From Pyrus communis (Eukaryota > Streptophyta > Magnoliopsida > Rosales > Rosaceae): a stretch of 64,000 nt of DNA. Each line of letters starts with the position of its first letter. Within the stretch, counting starts at the first letter, position 1. The notes beneath the pieces were generated by a model. The model searched no databases. It was not told the DNA's origin and saw only the letters and a program-made list of their open reading frames with translations. This document shows positions 45,485-55,113 of this stretch, piece by piece. Both the position numbers and the translations under genes were made by a program. The stretch spans positions 34,702,453 to 34,766,452 of the forward strand of contig NC_084804.1 of the NCBI RefSeq assembly GCF_963583255.1, given 5' to 3'.

Positions 45485-48388
45485 GAAACAGTTATCAATA
45501 TACTAACCCCCAAAGTTTTATGAAAACTAATAGCATAATATGTGATAGGTTTCTAAAAACCCTAGCATGCCATAAAACATCACAAAAAACCATCTCATAA
45601 AAGTGTAATCACTAGTGTATGTGTCCATTATCAAGTCCAGGCCCTATGCCCGCTTCCTGTCCCTGCGCTGTGGCCAAAGGAATTTGCTTCATGACCTATG
45701 CCAGCTCCCTGTCTCCCTGCCCATAGCTAGAGATTATTTCTCCCGACCCTATGCCAACACCGTAAACCTCGCCTGTAGGCGGAATAGGGACCACTAGGTA
45801 AGTACAAAACAATTGAACATAATCTTTCCAAACATAGGTACATATTTCTCAAAAGCAACTTTATAGTATAAAGTCATCCATCATCTATACTATAAAGAAA
45901 TGTGTGAAAACATGTTCTAAATATTATATCGTCATCCATAAGATATTCTCAAGAACATGGGTTCGATAGAAAATATGGTATTCCAAAATAACCTCAGTAT
46001 ATCATGATAATCAATTTCTCATAAAACGTAATCATTAAATCATGCTTTTCTTGTATGCATTTTTAGCAGTAAAATATGCATTTTTAGAAGGGGGCATTCA
46101 CAAATACTCTGTCGTAGATGAGCCGTACGAAATAGGAATAACGAAATCACTGCTAGTAATTGCACCTAAGCACATCAAGGTTACCATTATTAAAACTATA
46201 TTCGAACGGTTGAATTTGGGAAAACTGACGTAAAAAACGGGTCCATGACATCAAAATTAGCCTAGGAGGGGTTCCAGATGAAACCAGAAAAGTCAACCTG
46301 AAAGTCGAAGTCAATGGCCAATGGTCAACATTGACCGGGTCAACATTGACCGGGTCAACGGTCAATGGGTCCAGGTCGGTTAACGGGTTGGATCAAACCT
46401 GGTCAACCGGTTCGGGTTTGGATCAGAGTTAGGTCATATGGTTTGGTTTGGGCAGGTTAGGGCCCTATAGGTTTTGGGCTTTAGGGTTTAGTTAGGTTTG
46501 GGGTTGGGCTTAGGGAATTTAAGTGGGTTGGGTTTAGGTTTCAGGTGGGCTAGATGCCAAGGCCCGAAGGCCTAAACCCAACCGTCCTTAAGGCCTAAGA
46601 CCTAAAAGGGTTTTGGGTTTCGAGTTTCGAATTGGGCTGGGCACTTAGGCCCAGCCCTATTGTTTATGGGTTTTAAACAAATAAATACAATTTAAATTAA
46701 AAAGGAAACGGGCTGGGCTTTTAAGGGTAACGGGCCTAGGGCCTGGATTTGGCAAGGCCCAAAAGGGCCTAGGTTTTTGGTATCTCGCCAGGGAAGAAGG
46801 CCAAAGCCTTCAGAGCTCTGGTCACCGCCAACACTCCTCCCTAGACTATGATTTAGGTACCGAAATCAAGTGCAAGATGAAGGGAAGTGTTTTCTTACCT
46901 TTGATTCACCGTGGAAGCGCCGTAAGTGGCCGAGATCTGGGCTCGAAAGCCTTGGGGTGCACCGGGGTTTTTGAGTAAGCTCCGGGTGTCCTGTGCTTCA
47001 CGAAGACGAGGGAGAGTCAGCGATGGTGAAGGTGGTGGTGTTCCTCAGCGTGCGTGTGTGTGTCGAATGGAGAGGGTGTGCGAGAAAAGGATGTGAGAGG
47101 GTTAGAGAGCTGAGAAAGAGAATGAGGGAGTGAGATCTGGGACGAGAGAGATAAAGGTGAGTTAGGCGGCTGCTGCATGGCAGCGCGGGGGAGAAAGAGA
47201 ATCCAGATAAAGGGTCTGGATTAAAATAGGATAAGGGACCAAATTGCACATTTTTATAGACTTTTAGGGGCAAAATGAAATTACAATTTAATTATGGGGG
47301 TGGGGTTTCATAATCTACCCCCTTTATAAAAACTATATTCGAATGGTTGAATTTGGGAAAACGGACTTCAAAAACAGGTCCAGGACAAAACCAGAAAAGT
47401 CAACCCGAAAATCAAAGTCAACATTGACCAAGTCAACGGTCAACGGTCAATGAGTCGGGTCGAACCTGGTCAACCGGACCGGGTTTGGATCCGGGTTTGG
47501 GTTGGGCTGGTTAGGGCCCTATGGGTTTTAGGCTTGAGGGTTTAGTTAGGTTTGAGGTTGGGGTTAGGGAATTTAGGTGGGCTGGGTTTAGGTTTCAGGT
47601 GGGCTGGATGCCAATGCCCGAAGGCCTAAGCCCAACCGGCCTTAAGGCCTGAGACTTAAAGGGGTTTTGATTTTCTAATTGGGTTGGGCCTGACTTAATT
47701 GTTTTTGGGTTTTAAACAAATAAATACAATTTAAATTAAAAATGAAACAGGCTTGGCTATTAAGGGTAATGGGCTTAGGGCTTGGATTTGGCACAGCCCA
47801 AAAGGCCCTGGGTTTTTGGTATCTCACCGAGGAAGAAGGTCGGAGCCTTCCGAGCTCCAGTCACCACCAACACTCATCCCTAGACTATGATTTAGGTACC
47901 AAAATGAAGTGTAAGGTGAGGGGAAGTGTTTTCTCACATTTGATTTACCGTGGGAGGGCTGTAAGTGGCCGAGATCTGGGCTCAAAATCCTTGGGGTGCA
48001 CCGGGGTTTTTGAGTGAGCTCCTAGTGTCCCGTATTTCATGAAGACGAGGGAGAGTGAGAGGGAGAGTCGGCGATGGTGAAGGTGGTGGTGTTGTCGACA
48101 TTGGGGTGGTGGTGTTCCTCGGTGTGTGTGTGTGTGTGTCGAACGGGGAGGGTGTGCGAGAAAGAGAGGTGAGAGGGTTAGAGAGCTGAGAGAGAGAATG
48201 AGGGAGTGAGATCAGGGGAGAGAGAGATGGAGATGTGCTAGGGGGCTGCCGTATGGCAGTGTAGGGGAGAAAGAGAATCCAGATAAAGGGTCTGGATTAA
48301 AATAGGATAAGAGACCAAATTGCACATTTTTATAAACTTTCAGGGGCAAAATGAAATTGCAATTTAATTATGGGGATGGGGTTTCACA
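45067..48388 (-). repeat. Gypsy 3' LTR (3.3 kb) with two ~1.1-kb tandem units
   Basis: It consists of a unique part (45067 to about 46190) and two tandem units (about 46190-47312 and 47313-48388). Each unit starts near AAAACTATATTCGAAYGGTTGA, holds GTCAACGGTCAA-type and TTTAGGGTTTAG-type stretches, and ends in GGGTGGGGTTTCAYA. The boundary between units carries ATCTACCCCCTTT, the complement of the polypurine tract. An (AT)16 microsatellite lies at 45448-45479. Confidence 0.85.
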
Positions 48389-48402
48389 ATTTACCCCCTT
48401 AT
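48377..48402 (-). other. Gypsy polypurine tract
   Basis: On the minus strand AAGGGGGTAAAT stands directly before the TGTGAAACCCC start of the 3' LTR. This is where plus-strand DNA synthesis would be primed. Confidence 0.75.
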
Positions 48403-48429
48403 AAAAATTTTGTCCCGAAATTATAACTC

Positions 48430-51400
48430 AACCAAATAAAAACGGATACTGGCTCCTTATCAACTTTTCCATTTCCTATGTCGCTTCCTCGATTGCACAT
48501 TTTTATTTCCAGTTGTTTCGGTTAAATGATATGAGAGGGATCTGACACGTATTTTCGAAGCATGGAAACGTGAAAAACGTTGTGAATCTGTGCCAGCTCT
48601 GGTGGTAGCTCTAATATATATGCAACTGCACCAATCCTCCCTGTAATCTAATAGGGCGAACCACACACTTCCAGGGAGACAACTTCAGGAAAATAAAGTC
48701 ATCGACCTTATACTCTCGATCCCTAGAATGACGATCTACAATACTCTTTTGTCGGTCTTATGTTGCCTTCAGATTTTTCTTAATCAGCTGGATGTCAGTA
48801 TTTGTAGTGTCCACAATCTTTAGTCCCACTAATATCCGTTCACCAACTTATATCCACCATAATGATGTCCGGCACGCCTTCCCATAAAATGCCTCGAAGG
48901 ATGCCATGTCAATACTAGAGCGGTAGTTGTTGTTCTATGTAAATTCAACTTAACGGCTAATAGGTATCCAAGCTACCTTTCCACTGGAGAACAGACACTC
49001 TCAACATGTCCTCCAAAGTCTGAATTGTCCCCTCGTACTGACCATCAGTATGTGGATGATAAGCAGTCAGTTTGTGGATGATAGGCAGTACTAAACAACA
49101 ATTGAGTACCTATGGCAGCATTAAACTTTCTCCAAAACCTAGAGGTGAACCTGAGATCTTTGTTTGAAACAATGGAGACAGGTACACCATGAAGTCTTAC
49201 AATATTAACAATGAACAACTTTGCCACTTTCTCCAATGAGTAGATCTGTCGAACATGCAAGAAATGAGCGATCTTAGTGAGTCCATCCACAATCACCCAA
49301 ATGCCGTCAAATCTCGACTGCGTCCTCAACAACCTATACACAAAGTCCATAGTGATGTCTTCATACTTCCGTGCTGGTATCGAAAGATTCTGCATTAGCC
49401 CTTCAGGTCTTTGTCTCTCTGCCTTTACCTGTTGGAAAATTATGCATTTATTCACATAATTTGCCACATCTTTTTTCATTCCAACCCAATAATAGAACGG
49501 GCATATGGTGTGATACAATTTGGTGCTTCCTAGGTGTATGGCATACGCTGAAATGTGAGCCTCATTAAGAATTTCTTTTTTCACTACTTCATCATCCATA
49601 GGCACATACAATCTGTTTCCCATCATTAAGGCTCCATCATTTTGGATGTTAAAATTTTTTCTTTTTCCCTCCTGCACCTGTATCTTTAGGTCAGCACACT
49701 CTTGGTCACGTTCTTAAGCTTTTCCAACCATGTCCCCCAAAACAGGTCTAACTTGGAAGTGTGCTAACCAAGCTCCCTTTTTATCTGGTACCACAGTAAC
49801 ACTGGTTTCTCTTAGAAAAAATAGTAACGAGATATGGATAGCTCGAAGGGAGGCAAGTTGTCCATGGTACTTTTGGTTGAGTGCATCCACCACTACAATG
49901 GCATGCCCGTGATGATACTCCACTACATTGGCATGTCCGTGATGATACTCGATAAAGCAGTCATAATCACTGATGAGTCCCATCTACCTTCTTTGCCTCA
50001 AGTTCAGTTCCTTCTGAGTGAATACATGCTTCGGGCTTTTGTGATCAGTGAATATACGACACTTCTCGTCGTAAAAATAATGTCTCCAGATTTTAAGAGC
50101 AAACACCATTGCTCCGAGTTCCAGATCATGAGTAGGGTAATTCCTTTCGTGATTCTTGAGTTGTCTAGAAGCATAGGCGATGAGCTTCCCATGCTGCATC
50201 AACACACAACCCAAACCTGACAGAGATGCATCAGTGTAAATCTTAAACTTGCCACCGTCATTTGGAAGAGCAAGGACGGGAGCCTAAGTAAGACGCTGTT
50301 TAAACTCCTCGAAACTCTGTTCACAATTCTCATCCCACTCGAACTTAACCCCCTTATGAGTTAACTTAGTAAGAGGCAGGGCAATTATCGAGAAGTCCTG
50401 CATAAAATGTTTGTAATAGCCAGCCAGACTTAGAAAACTTCTCACTTTAGTAACGTTTCTTGGTTGCTCCCAATTAGACATTATTGAAACCTTCTGAGGG
50501 TCCACATTAATTCCCTCAGCCGAAACTACATGTCCAAGAAAATTGATCTGGTTCACCCAAAATTGACATTTACTGAACTTGGCATATAGCTGATTGCTTC
50601 TTAACCTTTCCAACACCACACTTAGATGTTCCTTGTGCTCGACAACACTTTTGCAATAAATTAGAATGTCATCAATAAACACAATCACAAACCAATCCAG
50701 GTACGGTCTGAAAACTCTGTTCATCAAATCCATAAATGCTGCAGGTGTATTTGTTAACCCAAAAGGCATGACACAGAACTCGTAATGTCCATACCTGGTG
50801 CAAAATGCAGTATTTGACACATCTTCTTCACGAATTAGTAATTGATGATAACCCGATCGAAGATCATTCTTAGAGAATACCTGAACACCCTTCAACTGGT
50901 CAAATAGATCATCGATCCGAGGTAAAGGATAACAGTTCTTCACCGTCACCCGATTCAACTGTCTTTAATTGATGCAAAGTCTCATTGACCCATCATTCTT
51001 TTTAACAAACAAGACAAGAGCACCCTAGGGAGACACGCTGGGTTAGATGTAACCCTTATGCACTAACTCCTGGAGTTGAATCTTCAGTTCTCTTAACTTT
51101 GCTGGTGTCATTCGATATGGTGATAAAGAAATATGGTTTGTACCTGGAAGTAAATCGATGGTGAATTCAATCTCCCTCGCAAGTGGTAACACTGACAAAT
51201 CATCGGGAAACACATCAGTGAATTTCTTCACCACTGGCACATCTTTAGGACTCAATGAAGGTTCATCCTTTGTCTCTACATGGGCTAAGAATCCCACACA
51301 TCCCTTATGCAACAACCTAGTAGCTCAGATAGTAGAAATGATACTTTTAGGAAGGATTCGTCGTTCACTCTGGAATGTGATTGACGGTCGTCTAGGCTAA

Positions 51401-51700
51401 TGAATGTCATAAATTTTTCCTAACATGAGACATAAGCGTGGTGCCTGGATAGCTAGTCCATTCCAAAAATGACATTGAATCCCGCAAGTTGGAAGGGAAT
51501 TAAATTAGCCTCTATGAGTTCCCTTTCAACTATCACTGGGCAATCCCTATACTTCCACTGTGCACAGAAGAGATCTCCATGTGCTACTTGTACTAGCATA
51601 TCATAACCAAGCGATGTAGGTCGCGAATTTATAGATACGAAAATGTGGCACCCGAATTAATCAAAACTCTAGCTGGAATACCACAATGAGTAACGTACCA
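48430..51700 (-). pseudogene. Gypsy pol: protease, reverse transcriptase, RNase H, integrase
   Basis: Order on the minus strand: protease around 51650 with the catalytic triad D-S/T-G changed to NSG and a stop soon after; linker 51315-51043 (FPDDLSVLPLAREIEFTIDL); RT 50958-50284 with the polymerase motif VFIDDILIY; RNase H from about 50235 ([19 protein letters not shown]); integrase 49677-48960 with HLGSTKLYHTI, ITMDFVYRL and YHPQTD. The tail near 48700 reads LKLSPWK. At least three stops separate the linker from RT (GYI-stop-PSVSP-stop). The integrase zinc finger has lost part of its CxxC pair. Two short internal duplications are present, at 49893-49948 and 49035-49092. It cannot encode an active polyprotein. 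Confidence 0.88.
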
Positions 51701-51959
51701 GTAATGACTCGGGGATCCTGTTCAGCCTCATGCTGTGTCAAGGCGTTGACACACTTATGGATCTGTCGTCCTGTACCACTGTTTCGGCCCCCACGAGTCC
51801 TAGGGCCCTGGCTGTTACGACCCACTTTGTTTCCCTGTGCACGACTGCTCGAAGCTATTCCGGACTACTGTGGCTGTCGCTATGCAGAAAATTGGGTACT
51901 CCAGCTACCACTTCCGCTGTAACCCTGGCTACTACTACCACCATAGTGCTGACTACTAC

Positions 51960-53101
51960 TACTGACGTAGTTCTAACTACCACTGCCGCTATAAGTCTGA
52001 CTACTACTTCCACTAGCGCTATAACTATGTTTACCACCAAAATTCTGAATGGTCAAAAAGCCAGGCCCACTGTAACCTAATCCAGAAGCAAAATCCTCAA
52101 GTGGTGGTGCTAAAGGGCAATCCCAAACATAGTGCCCAGTGCTACCACATATGTGGCATGTGGCTGTAACTACTACGCAATTTCCTCGGTGGCGCAACCC
52201 ACAATGCACACAAGGCGCGACCGTTGAACCAAAGTGACTGAACGATCGTTTAGCTGACTCACTACCTGAGCTGTAATTTGATGATCCCGAACCCTGGCCC
52301 TGACATTTGAAAGAAAGTAAGGGTTTAGGGCTAAATGAGTTATAAGAGTTAGCTGATTCCCTCGTATTCCGAGATCAGAAATTATGACCCCGCTGATTCT
52401 AATTCTGAGGTCGGTTCTGTCTTTGGGGTTGATTCTGAAACTGAAGCTGATCCTAAATATGACTATCCTACCTTGTCTGTTCCATATTCAAGGCCATCTC
52501 GATCAAATCTTCGTAGGATATAGGCCTTATCACGGCTACAAGTTCGCGATAGTCCAGGTTTAGTGCGATCAGCGCCTGAATCTTCATCTCCAGCGGATTC
52601 CCATAAGTTCCCTCATGATGTCTCGACATGCGTCGAAAAGTATTGTCAAGCTTTATGATACTCAAGTCACCTTGACGAAACTCCATAAACTCATACTCTT
52701 TCCTTAACTTATAGCTAGGGCTCAAAAAAATGTGCACTGAATAGTCTCCTGAAAGTAGCCTATGTCATATAAGAACCAGGTGGACGAGAGTTCTTTGCTG
52801 ATCTCCACCAAGTCCTCACGTCCCCCTACAGAAAGTAATCAGCTGTATTCGCCCATTCAGTCATTAGGCATTTCTTGGCCTCTAAAGTATCTTTCATTGG
52901 CTCTAGCTAATATTCAGCCTCCTCACAGGCTCCAACCACCCTTAGTTCATTAATTTCATGGCTACGAGCTATTTCCATATAGGTGTGGCTAGGCCTGTAA
53001 CCGCTCGAAAAGGCATTCCGCATAATGGCAGTTAACTGTTGGATTCCCCCTAGTACAGCAGAATGAGCTCGTTGAGGCACATGCTCATCAGGATTATCCA
53101 T
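51960..53101 (-). pseudogene. Gypsy gag
   Basis: The Met at 53101 begins MDNPDEHVPQRAHSAV. A gag core follows at 52737-52468 (EFMEFRQGDLSIIKLDNTFRRMSR). The nucleocapsid knuckle CHICGSTGHYVWDC (about 52168-52127) is of the C-X2-C-X4-H-X4-C type. It is followed by a Ser/Tyr/Gly-rich low-complexity tail. Several stops lie between these blocks. The Met at 53218 upstream lies in the LTR and is not a likely start. Confidence 0.8.
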
Positions 53102-53197
53102 GATTCTGATAAGAAACAAACAAAATTTAGAAGGACGGAAGATTATAGGCATAAGAAGGATTATGATTACTGAATGGAAGAATGAAATCCTGCATAT

Positions 53198-53209
53198 GCT
53201 TTGACACCA
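53198..53209 (-). other. Gypsy primer-binding site
   Basis: Minus strand TGGTGTCAAAGC, three bases inside the 5' LTR boundary at 53213. It differs at two positions from TGGTATCAGAGC, the site pairing with initiator Met tRNA. Confidence 0.75.
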
Positions 53210-53593
53210 ATCTGACACACCCCGAACCCGATGTTGTATAGGACATCGGGATGGTCACGTGCTGGCCGACACCCGAAGGTGACGCAAGCCATTTTTGAAT
53301 GTAAATGCTAAGGAACATGTGGAATCATACATATAAATTTCATACGAATACTAATATACTTAAAATAATATTCAACTATCAACAATAAATTAATAAAGAT
53401 GCATGGCATGTTCAGAGCATATTATAAATCAGATTACAATGGAAGGTAAGATAAATAATGATATTACAATAAAGGCCAAAGCAGAAAGGATCTAGCACGA
53501 TGTCACTAGTATGGGAATGCCTTGTACGTCGGATCGTAGTCTTCATTCCTATGTCCTGATGAGGGCGCAAAACAAACATGAGTAGACCAAGTT

Positions 53594-53594
53594 G

Positions 53595-53658
<64 letters not shown>
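53594..53658 (+). repeat. AT/GT compound microsatellite in the Gypsy 5' LTR
   Basis: About nine AT followed by about twenty-three GT units. The matching position in the 3' LTR (45448-45479) has a pure AT run, so the GT part arose or was lost after insertion. Confidence 0.95.
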
Positions 53659-53663
<5 letters not shown>

Positions 53664-54890
53664 TGAAACAGTTATCAAAATACTAACCCCCAAAGTTAAC
53701 TAATAGCATAATATGTGATAGGTTTCTAAAAACCCTAGCATGCCATAAAACATCACAAAAAGCCATCTCAAAAAAGTGTAATCACTAGTGTATGTCTCCA
53801 TTCTCAACTCCAGGCCCTATGCCTACTTCCTGTCCCTGCTTAGTAGCCAGAGGAACTTGCTTCAGGCTATATGCCAGCTCCGTGCCTCTCAGCCCGTAGC
53901 TAGAGATTATTTATCCTGGCCCTATGCCAACACTGTAAACCTCGCTCGCAGGCACAATAGGAACCACTAGGTAAGTACAAAGCCATTGAACATAATCTTT
54001 CCAAACATATGTACATATATCTCAAACGCAACTTCATAGTACAAAGTCATCCATCATCTATACTATAAAGAAATGTGTGAAAACATGTTGTAAATATTAT
54101 ATCATCATCCATCAGATATTCTACAAGAACATGGGTTCGATAGAAAATATGGTATTCCAAAATAAGCTCAGTATAGCATGATAATCAATTTCTCATAAAA
54201 CGTAATCATTAAATCATGCTTTTTATGTATGCATTTTTAGAAAGGGTCCACTCACAAATACTCCGTCGTAGATGAGCCGTATGAAATAGGAATAACAGAT
54301 TTGCCGCTAGTAATTGCACCTAAGCAATAAAGGTTACAATTATTAAAACTATATTCAAACGGTTAAAGTTGGGAAAAAGGACATAAAAACAGGTTCAGGA
54401 CGTCGAAATTAGCCTAGGAGGAGTTCCAGACGTAACCAGAAAAGTCAACTTGAATGTCAAAGTCAATGGCCAACGGTCAACGGGTCCGGGTCTGGGTCCG
54501 GCTTAGGGAATTTAGGTGGGTTGGATGCCAAGTCCTAAAGGCTTAAGTCCAACCGGCCTTAAGGCCTGAGACTTAAAAGGGTTTTGGGTTTCCAATTGGG
54601 CTGGGCAATTAGGCCTGACCCGACTTTTTTAAGGTTTTAAACAAATAAATACAATTTAAATTAGAAAGGAAACGGGCTGGGCTTGTAAAAGTAACGGGCC
54701 TAGGGCCCGGATTTGGCACAACCCAAAAAGGCCTGGGTTTTTGGTATCTCATCGGGGAAGAAGGCGGTAGCCTTCCGAGCTCCGGTCACCGCCAACATTC
54801 CTCCCTAAACTATGATTTAGGTACCAAAATGAAGTGCAAGGTAAGGGGAAGTGTTTTCTCACCTTTGATTCACAGTGGGAGGGCCACAAG

Positions 54891-55113
54891 TGTAACATCC
54901 CAGATCACTCAGGGGAGTGGATCCTGTAAGACTTATATGTATATTCCCATTTCTACCTAGCACGAGGCATTTTGGGAGCTTACTGGGTTCGAAGTTCATA
55001 GGAACTCCGAAGTTAAGTGAGTTCGCGCGAAAGAAATCCCATGATGGGTGACCCAAAGCGGACAATATCGTGCTACAATAGAGTCGAGCTCGGGATATGG
55101 TGGGGGCCTGGGA
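54891..55113 (+). mobile_element. Cassandra TRIM, LTR fragment with 5S rRNA-like core
   Basis: It starts TGTAACATCCCAGATC and continues GGGGAGTGGATCCTGTAAG, CTACCTAGCACGAGGC, all Cassandra LTR landmarks. The 5S-derived core holds GGAACTCCGAAGTTAAGTGAG (55001-55021; A-box region) and GATGGGTGACC (55043-55053; C box of the internal 5S promoter). After the C box the sequence jumps to CAAAGCGGACAATATCGTGC, so the part between, and the true right end, are deleted. It is inserted in the first tandem unit of the Gypsy LTR at a point where the other units read GTAAGTGGCC. No second LTR, so it is a solo or truncated LTR. Confidence 0.88.

Noticed and set aside
46440..46500. Telomere-like TTTAGGGTTTAG stretches in the Gypsy LTR
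   Set aside because: Only one or two units in a G/T-rich low-complexity region repeated with each LTR unit; not an interstitial telomere array.
46998..47273. 91-codon frame that recurs in other Gypsy LTR units
   Set aside because: It recurs because the LTR units are duplicated; the copies diverge with frame breaks and it starts within U3, so no sign of a conserved protein.
54970..55060. Possible 5S rRNA gene
   Set aside because: The 5S-like core is diverged, lacks the 3' part and is embedded in Cassandra LTR sequence.
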